The position numbers and the translations under genes are program-made. Below are positions 23,859 through 36,058 of a DNA stretch of 64,000 nt, piece after piece; position 1 is the first letter of the stretch; the number at the start of each line of letters is the position of its first letter. This stretch comes from Chromera velia. Lineage: Eukaryota; Sar; Chromeraceae. A model generated the notes under the pieces. It was not told the origin of the DNA. It searched no databases and saw only the letters and a list, made by a program, of their open reading frames with translations. The stretch is from contig JAHBMJ010003622.1 of NCBI GenBank assembly GCA_018398765.1, positions 24,814 to 88,813 of the forward strand, given 5' to 3'.

Positions 23859-24994
23859 GCTCCGTTCTTCTCTCTTCACTTATCTTTTGTGTTTGGGTAA
23901 TCGACGCGAATCTAGATCCTTAGCGAAGAAGAGTGAGTGCTCTTGACAGGATTTTATCACAAATTTGCCGAACAAATGAAGAAAATCGTTACTTAAGACG
24001 GAGCGACGCTGGATGGATGGGTGATCAGCAAAAAAAGGAGCAGGCAAAGCTAGTGTTGCAGCGTGTTACAACTGCATGTAGAAGAATACATGCGTTTTCG
24101 CGTTCGGGCGAGCAAGGAGAGGGAAGCGTGACCAGGCAGTCAGTCAGAAAGAGCAGAGCTCAAACTGCTCTCTGTGGGCTTCCTGCTGATAGAAAGTGCT
24201 CAAGCGCCTCCTCCAGACTCTTCTCCTCAGGAGGATTCAGTTGCACACGCATGCAGTTGTGCTCCCTTGATCAGGTGTTGTGCCGACAACACTTGTCAGT
24301 GTTGTTCGTGTGTTTTCCGGTCCAGTACCCACACAATTGACGTGATGCGTAGATGGATAAGGTTCTCAGAAAGCCGCCGCGCCTTGTAAAAGCTGTGAGG
24401 CCGAGAGGCTCAATGGAGTGAGGGAATTTTATATATAGAAGGAGTGTCCGACGAGGATCGAATAACAATGATAGGAACAGACTTGAGAAACGAAACGGCG
24501 CGCGTTTCTTGCGCGCAATTTAACGCGCGCACCGCCCCGGCCTTTTGGTTTTGTCTTTTTTGACTCGCGAGTCCGACGACCATGAGCGAGCCGGGTGAGT
24601 CAGACTGAGTCCCAAATGTCCTAGTCGGCTGATCCAATTGATTGTTATATAGCTACGGAGCGATTCAAGCACAAAGACTCGATCAGTCAATGTTGCGACT
24701 GGCAAATGTCGGGAGAAGTTGAGTACGCACGGCAGGCAGTCTCTCGCCAGGCAGGGAGTTTCTCATCACAACTCCTTTTCCTGAGCTAGAGATCGAAATC
24801 CTGCGAGACCGCAAGAGTGGTAGTCAAGCGTAGCTAGCCTGCTTCTTCGGACTCACCGCGGATCACGAGGATCGAAGTGTCGCGTCCAGAAGGTACGAGA
24901 AGGATATCTGTGGATTTGCGTTTCACTAGGCTCATCTGTTCTGTTGAACTGACGAAGAGACGGAGGACAAGAGACGGAGACGGCGACTCAATCC
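23859..24994. promoter_or_regulatory. Shared upstream region of the divergent coiled-coil and uL22m genes
   Basis: About 1.1 kb separates the minus-strand ATG at 23858 from the plus-strand ATG at 24995. I see no coding sequence. The middle (24495-24560) has GCGCGCG and CGCGCACCG words. No TATA-like element can be assigned with confidence. The divergent arrangement makes a bidirectional promoter possible. Confidence 0.35.
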
Positions 24995-26133
24995 ATGTCT
25001 CTCTCGTCTTTGAGGCCTGGAAGGGGGGGAGCAGGCCGTCTCCTCCCGACCCCCTTTGGAGCCCTCCCAACATGCAGAATGCCGAGTCCCCCCTCTTGCC
25101 TTGCTCCCGGTGCCCCGCCCTGTCTCTGGAATGGAAGTGCAGGGACGTACTCGCCTTTCGGGCCTCTCGGAGGAAGCCTCAGGTTCAAGAGACCACGACG
25201 GAGGCCCCTCTTCTATACCCGCAAAAACTGGTTTGAGTCAGTCAGTCAGTTAGTCAGTCAGTCAGTCAGTCAGTCAGTCAGTCAGTCAGTCAGTCAGTCA
25301 GTCGCAAAAGATCACTAAGAGGGATTTAAATTTTCAGAATTTTCACCATCTGGTTCGTGTGTGATTCTGGTTTGAATCTTTCGGAAACCAACAAACCTCT
25401 TCCATGTATGAAACTGCCCTCAACCCCAAGACATGAATGAATCGTTCATTCTCTCTCTCCTCGTGTCTTGACTCGACAGAAAGGAAAGTGGTTGTCTGTC
25501 GGCCTGCCAGTCCACGGCCGTAGTTTTCTCTTCTTCTCAATGCGCTTGGCGTGGCTCCGTATGGATTGCTCTTTGGTAGTCTCTTTCTTTGTGCCCTGTT
25601 TGCGTGTTGGACGCCCTCCCTGCAGGTGGAGGCGGAAAGCAGTGGCGAGGATGAACCGTGTGAAGCATGCGCAGAGACACATCTGGCCTCGGAATGAAGA
25701 CCCGTCAGAGAAATCGGTGGGAAGGAAGCCTTTCAAAATTTTAATCCAATTCTCATCTGGTGCAGAATGATTTGATAGCCAATCCGTAAATCTGCTTTCC
25801 CGATTCGTCAAATCTCCATCCACTGCGGCTTGCTGCATGGACTTGCATGGAGGTTTCCTTCCTTCGTGTTCGTTGCCAGGGCTTTCACAATTCTTTCTTG
25901 TTTTTGCATTTGTATAGAGAGAGCCTCTCCTTCATTTGGTTTCTTCCTCCTCCTCTCGTCTCCTCTTTGCGTGTCCTCAAACCCCACTAAGCAAGGAATG
26001 GGGGTTGATTTGCCTTCTTTCTCTTTGATAATATTTTCTTCTCGGTGGATTTTTCTCCCTCTCCCCCCCCCCCCNNNNNNNNNNNNNNNNNNNNNNNNNN
26101 NNNNNNNNNNNNNNNNNNNNNNNNNNNNNNNNN

Positions 26134-26176
<43 letters not shown>

Positions 26177-26218
26177 CATGTATGTATGTGTGTATGTATG
26201 AATGTATATATGTATGTA

Positions 26219-26263
<45 letters not shown>

Positions 26264-29200
26264 CCTTCGAAGGGAAAGGGGAAGGTCCTCGTGTTTCGAG
26301 TGAAGAGGTTGAAGCTCTCACTCAGAAGGCTCCGGATGTACGGCCGCTTGGTTGGTTGTTTGCTTGCTTGCTTGCTTGCTTGTTTGGTCGGTGTAACTGC
26401 GGTAATGAAAAAGTGTCCACGCAGTCTGATCTCCCATCAACATAACATCGCTACGTTGCACTTTCAGCAGGATCGAAACGACAGCAGGATGAGGGGGAGA
26501 AGAAAAGTGCAGCCCTCCCTTTTCTTGGCTCGTCTGGGTCCACCTTGGAGGCATATCCTTCCCTTCAGTTCTTATTTGACCCCTTCCTCTGTCTTCTATT
26601 TTTTCTCTGCATGGTGTGTGTGCATGCGCGTGCGTGCGTCCGGTGTCGATCAGTCCCTTTCTTTCACAATGCGGAAGGAAGAAGACCGTGATCGTTCTCA
26701 GCGTTGGCTTTTCTGTCTCAATGCTTGATCGATGAAAGTTCTAGATGCGAAATGTCCCCCCCCCCTCATCTCTCTCTCTGTCTTTCTCCCTCTCCGACAT
26801 ACAGATCAAGGGTCTGCATCTTCAAGACGCCGTTGACTGGATTTCCTCCATACCTGTCTACAGGCTGCAGCCAATCTTTCAAATGGTGAGTGTGGACTCA
26901 TTTCATGATCCGGTTCTTCTCCGTGGGCAGAATCGCAATTGCAGGAAAACTTTTAGGTTGCGCGGTCAACTACGCAGATGTCGAGTGTGAGGTATCAGAG
27001 CTGCGTGAACGGTGGAGCGGGGGGCCGCACTTTGGCGAGTGTGTGTGCAGAGAGAGACTGTAGATCTCGCGAGGTGCAGGAAGGAACAGTGGATTGATTG
27101 CTGAAGAAAAAACAGACGATTCGATCCTGCATGAGTGCATGAGTGCAGTTGCTGAGGGCCCAGCAAAAGGCGATGGAGATTCACCACGCAGACCCGCAAC
27201 GGCTCTACGTCGGTGAGTCTCCCCTTCCCTTCCCGTGCACGTGCATCCGGTTGGTTGTCTATTTTCTTTACATTTCTTTTATTTGTGATTTTGCTCAGGC
27301 GCTGCGTCCCTTCTCATTGTGAGGGCACATTGGCGCGACTTTTGAGCTCCCTCAGAATGCGTCTGCTTCTTCATCTCAGTGGGTTTGCCTGCACTGATCT
27401 TACAAGAGGGGTGAATGGGTTGAGTCGAGGGACTCTTCAGAAAGTTCCTCCCCCCCCTATGGTGGGGGGTCTGTGTCATGACCCGTCTGTCCGACTTTTG
27501 GTCCAAGAGTGGAGCCAAAGCGGGAGAAGGGGGGCAATTATATGCGAAACACATGAAGGTGAAATCAAAGATGAGTCAGCCGAAAGTTCGAGGTGTAGAG
27601 GGGCAATATGCAAACACGGCCATATAGGAATTGAGACCAAGGAGACCGGTGCGCCTCGTTGTTTCCTCAGCATTTAGTTTGCACCCATCGTCGCGGTCTA
27701 CCTGTGTTGATGCCGACACTTCCGTGAACTTTTCTTAGAGCTTAATTTCTCGCTTGTGATGTCCTCCTGCTGTACGCAGAAAACGTGTGTGCGGAGTATG
27801 GCACCCCAATCAAATTTCTCCGAATGCACAAATTCCGTCAGTCAGTCAGTCAGTCTTTCAGTCAGTCAGTTGGTCAGTGGGTCAGTCAGGTGGTCAGGCC
27901 TGCATACGGGAAGTCCCTCACCTCTTCCTTCCGGGTGATTCTGTAAGAATCAATCGACTGCTCTCTTTAATTCGTTTGCTCTAAATACCCTCTACGTTCT
28001 TTTCTATTGGCTCCTTCTCGTTCACTGGGTGGTTTCATTCATCGTTCTCTTGGGGAATCCATCCACTCATTGCTAATTGACGTGAAGTTCTATTCCGGTC
28101 TTCGATAATGTCCTTTTGCGTGGTTTGTCTGATGTAGTGTACCTTGAAGGCGTCGTGGTCGAAAACATTCTTCTTCTCTCTCCTCTTTTCTTTTCCTGTT
28201 GCAGCCCGCATTGGAATCTTGAGAAGCTGGCTCAATGCTCTCAAGGTTGAACTCCGAGAGGTGAATCATCGAGTGAATACACAGCCAAAGAAAGTGAACC
28301 TATAAGCGAGCAAGCCAGTGCGGGGGGGAGGCTATCTGTCTGGCAGAAGTCTGATCTATCTCATCAACCGTGTGTTCTCAGAATGAAGTGACTTTTGACA
28401 GACAAATAGACAAGCAGGCAGGCAGGCAGTCAGGCAGAAAGACCGACGAGTAGACAAACAGACAAAGGTACTCTCTGATGATCACTTCGGCTTCGTCACC
28501 AATTTCTGCTTTCCTTGTCCAGCTCACGAGATCGCATCAGTCGATCACTTTCTTTGTGACACCCACTCGCCGTTTTTTTCTCTTTCCCCCCCTCCACTGA
28601 CTCTGTGCAGCTCCCCATGGAAGAGTACTTTCACAGGTTGTATGTAATGGGAAAGGTCAGACAGACGTCTGTAAAAGGGCACGAAGGAAAGTCAATCCCG
28701 GATTCCCTGCAAAGCTCCGAACTCTCTCTTGATGCTTCATCTGTCCGCCCGCATTTCTGTATCTTCATTTCCTCTCCGTGTTCAACTGGAAGGAGGGAAA
28801 GAGAAAACAAATCTATCCTCAAGGCAGAGCAGGGCAGAGAAGAGGCTCACATCAAAAAGCGAAAGTCAGCGGTGTAAGGAAGAAATCGAGCGCGCGCCCC
28901 TACAAAGCAAAGCTCCTGACACTCTCTTCGCGCTCTACCGTCTCCTTTCCTCTTTCCCTTTCCTTGATTTCTTTTTCCTGTCCACTTGGAGGGAGAAGAA
29001 GGAAAAGCAGATACATCCATCCCAACGCCAAAGCAGCGGAGAGAAAAGGCCCCCCCCGAGGACGAAAGCTCGAAAGTCCGCGGTGTAAGGAACAAATGTC
29101 GGATGCTTCTTTTGGTACCACAGAAAGACAAAGTCTCAGGAAGATCAATCAAATCAGAGGAACCTCTCTCAACACTCATCGCCTATCCGTCTGCGCCCCT

Positions 29201-29940
29201 TCTGGCCCGCTTTCGCCGCTCCCGGCGGCACACTCTTCATTCACGATTTATGAATCAATCAATGACTCGCTGGCTGGCTGGCTGCAGGTCCCTCGGAGCC
29301 TATCTGCAGACATGCGCGTGTCCCTTGCGGAGAAGAGGGTGGGGCCCCAGATGGCAAGAGAATGGTACCCGTACCTGTCCGCTTTCACCCGCAACGACCA
29401 CAGAATGGTCGGTCCCAGGTGGCAGTTCTTGAATTCATCTAGTGCGTTCGTACGGGAGGAAAGTCTCCACCGGCACCTTCCTCTTCCTAGCTCTCTTCTA
29501 GCTGCCTATTTCCTGCCTCGACCCTCTTCACAGCTAGGGTCAACACACAACCGTGGCAGACAGAAGAGGTGAGTCTTTGCGCCAGTCTTCCGTGGAAAGA
29601 AACCGTTACAATGTCCAATGTGCGTCACTGCTTGTAAAAGTTTTTGGTGTTTCTAGCCCACTTATTCACGAGCTGTTCTGATTCGTGCATTTTTGCTTTG
29701 CGCTCCTTTGGTTCCTTCTCTCTCTCGTCTTTTCCTTTCTTGTTTCATTCTTTTTCGTTGCGTACTCACGCTCTTCCCTTCACCTGAGTGTCCGACTGAC
29801 TGACTGTGTGGCCTCTGCAGGGACTCAAATGGCTCGACCAGACTCGCCAATTTGATTACTACAAAACACGCAAAGAATGGATAGAAAAGTACAAGGCAAA
29901 TCTCGTGAGGTCAGTCAGTCGTGAATGGATTCGAAATTAG
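24995..29940 (+). CDS. Mitochondrial-type ribosomal protein uL22 (L22), with C-terminal extension
   Basis: Exons: 24995-25230, 25626-25716, 26264-26350, 26805-26885, 27149-27212, 27780-27836, 28205-28260, 28611-28655, 29288-29407, 29821-29940. All phases agree, giving 318 residues. Residues 1-80 are Arg/Gly/Pro-rich with few acids (MSLSSLRPGRGGAGRLLPTP), consistent with an organellar presequence. The uL22 core is at about 119-224: LRRLRMYGRLIKGLHLQDAV, WISSIPVYRLQPIFQMLLRA, then QKAMEIHHADPQRLYVENV, AEYGTPIKFLRMHKFPRIGI and a closing strand. These match the RLIRGK.V.EAL..L, AxxNAxxN, LYVxE...DEG and GRxxxI blocks of L22. uL22 contacts 23S rRNA and lines the exit tunnel. About 95 extra residues follow (PMEEYFHRLYVMGK, GLKWLDQTRQFDYYKTRKEW). 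The final TAG at 29938 is reached by reading past a possible GTGAGG donor at 29905, so the last few residues are uncertain. Confidence 0.8.
25237..25304 (+). repeat. (GTCA)n tandem repeat at an intron 5' end
   Basis: Starting a few bases inside intron 1 of the uL22 gene (donor at 25231), GTCA units run almost without interruption to about 25304. It is the longest of the donor-proximal tetranucleotide arrays in the window. Confidence 0.9.
26075..26133. other. Assembly gap (59 N) beside C and TG tracts
   Basis: The gap lies in intron 2 of the uL22 gene, after a poly-C run and before a TG microsatellite, so it probably reflects unsequenceable simple repeat rather than a missing exon. The phase match of exons 2 and 3 supports that. 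Confidence 0.9.
26134..26262 (+). repeat. (TG)n/(TATG)n microsatellite ending at a splice acceptor
   Basis: TG dinucleotides flank a TATG/TGTA tetranucleotide block. The second TG run ends in GCAG, which is the acceptor of exon 3 (26264) of the uL22 gene. Confidence 0.9.
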
Positions 29941-32013
29941 TCGACGAAGAGTTTGCATTCCTCCCAATGAATTGCACCCTGCTCGTTGAATGACATCTTC
30001 CGATGCGGAACAGGCATGCATCGTCAAAGGCCGCCCGGGTTGTCCTTGAAAGCGGCTTCTTTTGGTGATCTGCGCTGATGTTCATCTTTACTCCTTGGTA
30101 TCCCAACCTGCATGTCTGTACGTACAGAATCATCCGCTTCTTCAACAAGCTCTCTGGCTCTCTTAAGCCTCCTGAGTGTCGTCTCCTTTGAACTTGACGT
30201 CGTCAAAGCTGGAGCCCGTATTGAGCTGACTCGACAATGAATGAATGTGAATGGATCGACGGACAGATAAATGGAAATGGGTGGGTGCAGGCGGGAAACG
30301 GAACTGCGTCGGGCGAGAGGATTGGAGCCTCCAGCCGTCTGATGTTTTTCAGCCCTGGTAATAATTAAGCTGCCTGACTTGTCCAACTTTGAAACTCACA
30401 TGAATTCTTACTAAAATTCTTGTTTATTTGAACAAACTGGTTTTTAACTCTCTATATATATAATAGTGTTGCTAGTTCTGTTGACTCTGAAAAAGTTTAC
30501 AGCTGTAAGTATTGAGTAACTACCCTACAAGGGCCTAGGAATTTAGACAGGAATTTAGAAGAATTCAGTTGAGAATCTAAAGGAATTTAAAGAGAGGAAT
30601 TTAGAGGAATTTAATTTTTGATGAATGAAATGCAATGTTCAAGGGCATAGTGCAGTGGATAAGTTTCTGGGGAGGGCGGTGTTCCGATTCTAACTTCCAA
30701 AAAAGAATTTTTAAGAAAAGCCCTGGAAAGTACCTAGGAAAGTACGTAGCTGGAAGCTTGTTAGCTCGCTTGCTAAATGAAAGTTATGAAATACGGTTAC
30801 CATAGAGGTACCGAGTAATTATAAAAAAGAGTGGAAGAATGGAAAGAAGAAAAGAAAAACACAAGAGTATGCTAGATTCTGAAACAATGGAAGTAGGATA
30901 TACGTTTAAAAGAGAGAGAAGGAGAAATCGTTGAGAAAAGAATAGAAAGGGGGCGTGCACAAAGTTAAAATGTCTTCTCGTTCCTTGTCGTTGGAATTCG
31001 TTGGATCAATCTTTAGAGCACTCCCTTCTGAGCAGCCCGTATATCTCAGCCTGCTTAGTCTGAGCAGCCCGTACATCTCAGTCTGCTTAGCGTAGACAGA
31101 TTGTTGTTTCTCAGTGGCCTGGGAAACCAGGCAGGCTACTACGGGGTGTGGTCTGAGCCTCAACGATGAGATACACCCCCCTGTTGCCAGTGCAGTGTTT
31201 GTAGGGGTAACCTCTGTAAGACAAAACGGCAACAATGCTCTCTAGGGCACCACTATAAATCACTTATCACTCATAATCAATTTAACCAACGTTGCATCCC
31301 AATAAATCAAACATACTATAGCAATCATCATAGTATCATATTATTATAGTATCGAATCTACTATCGATCATTACTATATATATCATACCCTATCAGGTCT
31401 CTATGGTTAGCCAGAGCCTATATAAGTGGTGGCTTACCGACGTTACATAACAACGTTACCATAGGAATTACTAGCTTAGCAATACTTAGCAAACTCGCAA
31501 TTCATCTTTTTCAAAATCTAAATGAAATAACGTTTGAATCTTTTTTCCTTCTATTTGAATATTTATAAAAGTTAATTGTACGTAAGACAGGATACTAGAC
31601 AGCTAGGAGATATAATGTTTCACTATTCAAACTTTCAGTATGAATGACAGCCAGAGCTACTAATTAACGTAGGTGTTAATTAAGTACGGCTAACAACAAA
31701 ACTGCATGCAACGTACAATTGAAACATAGTTTCAATCATCTACAATCATCCCTCCATCATCTTCCAGCTCTTTTTGGGCTTCCCAGCCCCCCTGCATCCC
31801 GTTTTTTGCTTTATATGCATGTCCTACTCTAGGTCTTACTATACACGCAAAAAACATACAAGGGAGCTCTCTGTTAGCCGGTCTTATGCATTTTCCCTCT
31901 CGCTCGCTCGCTTTCCCTCCTTGCCTCCCATCCTCTCTATGTCCCTCTCCTTCCGCCCCCCTTCCACCCCCCTAGAGTTTCGGACGTGGCAACAGACTGG
32001 CAAGCTGGACCTG
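29941..32013. other. AT-rich intergenic region with a 32-bp tandem duplication
   Basis: No gene is supported. 30380-31000 is AT-rich with repeated GGAATTTAGA-like words. 31030-31061 and 31062-31093 are adjacent copies of one 32-base unit, differing at four positions. 31250-31720 is AT-rich. The final stretch before 32014 is the 3' flank of the ankyrin gene. Confidence 0.5.
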
Positions 32014-33513
32014 TCAGTCCGCGGCCGGCGGTGGCACCAGCAGCGCCAGCATTTCTAGATACCTAAAGCGTTCTACAGCCATGTCATGGGGAGTCCGGTC
32101 ATCCCTATCTCTCACCTGCAAGTCTGCACCTCTCTCAACGAGCAGCTGCATAACCTCGGTCACCCCCAAACACACAGCTCGATGAAGAGCGGTTCGACTC
32201 AAACTATCCTGAGCATTCAAATCGGAACCGCGGTCGAGAAGAATCTCTACCACGGTGCGCACAGACGAGAGATACCTCTGCTCTCTTATGCGGGAGGAAT
32301 CGACAAAAGACACAGTGACTGCAATCATGAGGACAGTATCGTGAGAGCGTTTTCGTTTGTTGATGTCGGCACCGCTATCCACCAGAATCTTCATATAGTC
32401 GGGTCTGGCTCTCGCTGCAGCGTTCATGAGAACTGTATTTCTCTCTTCATCAACAGCATCAACGTCCACCCTCCGAGAAAGAGAGAGATGCAGCAGCTCT
32501 TCAAATTCATGCCAGGCAAAGAAATGAACGAGGGATTGTTCATCAACATACAACTGTGGATAGGAGATTTTCAGATGAGCGACATCGGAAGTCTCTGTGA
32601 GGAGGTCTTTGAGGACCTCACTCACGGCAGAGCGGACTGCAGGGTCACCGTTTTGAGGGTTATAGTGCAGTCAGAAGGCCGTGTAAAGGCGGTCAGTGTC
32701 AGGGTCGAGCTCTTTCTATGCAGCGTTACACGCATTCTGCAAGGCTTTATTTCCATCTCCCCCCAATGCATCTATATTTGCCCCCTCTGCAACCAGGGAC
32801 CGAACCATTCCCCACCGACGCAGGCGACTGGCAGCTGTCAGGGCCGTGTCACCGGCAATCACATCACTCTCATCATCACTCTCATCATCACTTTCGTCAT
32901 CACTCTCATCCCCCACCATCCTAGCCCTCATCTTCCCCGCCTTCACTTCTAAATCCGCCCCATCCTCCAATATCATCTGGAAAGCTTCCATGTGGTTCGC
33001 ACACACAGCCCTGATTAGAGCCGTCTGACCCTCTACCAGTCCGTTCACGTCTGCACCCGCTTTCAGGCAGAGACGGAAATCGTCTCCATTGCTGGCGCCA
33101 CTCACAAAATCAAAGAGCGCACCCTGAGTAGTCTCCGGGGATATAGGTTGGAAGGCACGAATCACCTCGCCTATGCCCATCTCATAAAGTGAACCTACGT
33201 CAATCTCTATATGCCTGCTGACCACCTCTTCAAGTTTTGCCTTCATTTTTTTTGAAAATTCTCTATGTGTTGTCTCGAGTCCCTCGAGAACGCAGACATC
33301 CTCGGGGTACACTCGATAAACAACCGCGGCTGCCGGGGCCGCTGCAGCTGCGGAATGTTCACCTCCCCGCTTCGCCCTCAAAGTCTTTTTAACAATTTCG
33401 ATCTGATGACGGAGCTGGGAGTCAAGATCAGCGATGATGGAAGCGTGCACTGCTCTCAGGCGCTCCACGTATGCTTCGGTTGTCGGGGGAGGAAGGATTG
33501 CCGTCTCCTCCAT
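32014..33513 (-). CDS. Ankyrin-repeat protein, two exons
   Basis: Exon 1 is 33513-32730 and exon 2 is 32636-32014, 468 residues. The 93-bp intron (GTAACG...CTGCAG) removes two in-frame stops (TAG 32716-32718 and a TGA near 32674) and rebuilds a normal repeat across the junction, NKALQNA|FRSAVSEVLKDLL. Residues 1-130 are a helical N-terminal region without a known domain (EAYVERLRAVHASIIADLDS). Ankyrin units follow: GDDFRLCLKAGADVNGLVEG, QTALIRAVCANHMEAFQMIL, GDTALTAASRLRRWGMVRSL, NTVLMNAAARARPDYMKILV, RTALHRAVCLGVTEVMQLLV. A DESD repeat of four units interrupts one of them at the loop. Ankyrin stacks mediate protein binding; the partner is unknown. If the intron is not real this is a pseudogene. 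An upstream exon is possible, since a CTGCAG acceptor lies in frame near 33560. Confidence 0.75.
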
Positions 33514-36050
33514 CTTCAAAACCGAAACTTGAGGGGGTACAACACAAATACGCCTCAGACCTGCAGAGCGTGACAAGAGTCATTAAGAGTCTTTTGCCAT
33601 TTGTCTTCAGACTTTGTCCACATGTACACACGCAAAGATTCGGTCCAGACAATGTCCACACATGGTCCACAATGGGCCACACTACCACACATCATCCTTT
33701 TTTTTGCGCGGCATGCATAATAAAAACCTCGATCTTTTTTTTTTTTGCGCAAGAAGATATGCATTCAAACTTTTAACGTCTTCGCTAGAGCTTATCTTTA
33801 CTAGGGACCCTTGGTGGAGGTTCTCTCCGACAAGTCGTAGAGGCTCTGCTGGCAATACAAAGAATAACTACAATTCAAAATGTTTTTCCAAAAAAATAAT
33901 GAGGACTTAGCCCGATTGCTTTTTTTTTTTATGCAGCGACCCCCCTGACTACCCCTGATACTCTAAGCTACTTGAAACTACTTGAAACTGAGCGCCACTC
34001 AAAAATCCCACTTTAAAAGTTGTGCTGCTCATGCAAAACTTTACTAAACGATCATGCCAGTAAAAAATCTTGTAAAAAAAAAAAAAAATGGAAACGTTAC
34101 TAAAAAATCAATACTTAAAAAAAAAGGCCGCTCAAAAATTTAAACTTGAAAAATGACAGAAATCGCACTCGAAATCGTAGTCTATAGTGTCAGGGGGGTA
34201 GATCATAGGGGGGTGAAATGCCTTTAGCATGGGGGAGGGGGGGGGCGAGCCGTACGGGCGGTAGCACGGCCCCCCCCCGTGCCGCAAAAAAACGCTTCCG
34301 TACGGTACGGCCCTGCCGGGCCGTACAGCGCGGCACTGGGATTTTCTCTAGTATGCGTTACACTTTCCTAGCTCAGCCTTCGTAACATCAAGAAGATAAG
34401 TGCAGTCAAGCATCAAACTAAGCGCAAGCAGACCTGTCTACCGCTAGAGGTATACGACTTAGAAGTTGAATGAAGTTGAGGCCGGAGGGGGGGGTCGTTG
34501 TCATTCCACAGGGGGCAATTGTTTGTCCAGAGTCTTTCTGGCTAGCTTTAATGGTCTACCGCGCGGCACGCCCCCCCCCCGTACTACGAACCCGGACTGC
34601 GCTCTGCGTGGCCCAGGGAGGGGTCCCGTGTGGCTGGCAAGCCAACCGCATGGACCAGGACCCCCCTCCCTCGATATAATCCCCTTATGGTAGATCGAGT
34701 AATTAACTTCATTTTTTCGCTTGTCATAGCTTGTCGCCGAGGGATCTTAAGGCTGACAACACGAAAAATAAAGAGGACTTAGCTCCCTTAATATGATGGA
34801 GATGGTTTGGAACTTTGGATCTCTCCAAAATGGGTTTGAATGTCCAAACCTGACATTTGGAGCACTATAGCAGACTACTTATCTGACTTCGAAACTTAGG
34901 AGCGTTGCTGATAAAAGGGCTCAAAGTTTGCTCAAAGGGCGGAACACGAATGTTTGAATGTCTGGGTCATTCTTGTTTGTATAAGGTGTCAAATAAAATC
35001 TCAAGTTTTCCGACCTTTGCCAATATGTGTGCCCATTTTTACAAGTTTTTCGGCTGGTGTCTTCTACTTTGTCTTCTAATTTGTCTTCCGTTTTAGAACC
35101 CTTATAGTATTAATTCTTCCAGTTCATATTCTTTTTCTTCTGCCTTATTGTCTTCCACTTCTGTATTGATTTAATTTCTTATTGGCTCTCTTCTACCTTT
35201 TTGTCTGCCCGTTTATATTCCATGCTACACTTCATCATTTTTTTTTACGTGACCACTAGGCATGCCATCACCATGGTAGTTCTCGTCTTCCCACTTGTCT
35301 GCCTCTGCCTCTGCCATATAGTCTTCCGTGTCTGCCTTAATGTCTACCCTTTTATCGGCCACTAAATCTGCCTTGCGCTCGGTCAGGTCCTCTGTTAGAT
35401 CTTCTGTTACATTGTTTGTCAGGTCCTCTGCCCAGTTGTCTGCCAGGTCTTCTATTAGGTTCTCTGCCAGGTTGTCTGCCAGGTCCTCTGCCAAGTTACC
35501 AGCCAGGTCCTCTGCCTGGTCCTCTGCCAAGTTGTCTGCTTGGTCCTCTGCCAAGTTGTCTGCCAGGTACTCTACCTGGTCCTCTGCTAAGTTGTCTGCC
35601 TGGTCCTCTGCTAAGTTCTCTACAAAGTTAATTGTCTTTCAACCCGGCTATTTCCCTTTCCTCTTCCGTCTGTTCTGATACTTCCAACTATTCTTCAAGG
35701 CCCTCTTCCATTCGCTTCCATTGGTTCTTCCATGATTGGACTTAACAATCTTTCTTGTTTAATAAATCTATAGAGGTATGCACTAGACGTTCCATATTAA
35801 AAAGTCATTTCCTTTTTTTTGAGATCTAAATTAAATCTTCATTCCTTTTTTTTATTTCTTTTGACTTTACTTCTTTGCCCCCAGATACTATAGAGGCTTT
35901 TAGTAGGCAAGATATACTTGGAAGTTATATCCTGCTACCAAGCCGAATTGGGAGTCCGTAACAGCACCTTCTTTATGTTCGATCTATAAATTACTAGGAT
36001 ATTCTATCCAACGCTACTAGTGAAACTAAGCGTGCTAATCATATTTCTCA
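33514..36050. other. AT-rich intergenic region with G-run clusters
   Basis: No gene is seen. 34190-34340 and 34480-34670 hold runs of G or C (seven or more) and repeated CCGTAC words, for example around 34245-34330. The phrase CAGGGGGGTA recurs at about 34192 and 36365, and inverted near 33940, which suggests dispersed repeat copies. A tandem array of 12-bp units is listed separately. Confidence 0.45.
35390..35630 (-). repeat. 12-bp tandem array, open on the minus strand
   Basis: About 20 imperfect copies of a 12-base unit (plus strand TCTGCCAGGTTG and variants). On the minus strand they read as the tetrapeptide repeat AEDL/ADNL/AENL within a frame open from 35554 to 35225. The plus strand is also open. 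Nothing outside the array supports a gene: no splice context and no recognisable flanking protein. The unit length, divisible by three, would keep both strands open by chance. Confidence 0.6.
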
Positions 36051-36058
36051 GCTTTATT

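Noticed and set aside
25231-25304. The GTCA array as a possible CRISPR or telomere-like repeat
   Set aside because: It has a four-base unit without spacers, sits immediately inside an intron donor, and resembles arrays at other donors.
26045-26728. A 227-codon plus-strand frame across the N gap
   Set aside because: It runs through unknown bases and a TG microsatellite; only 26264-26350 within it is exon sequence, joined by phase to its neighbours.
32674-32718. Two in-frame stops taken as proof of an ankyrin pseudogene
   Set aside because: A 93-bp GT-AG intron with exact phase removes both and restores a canonical repeat.
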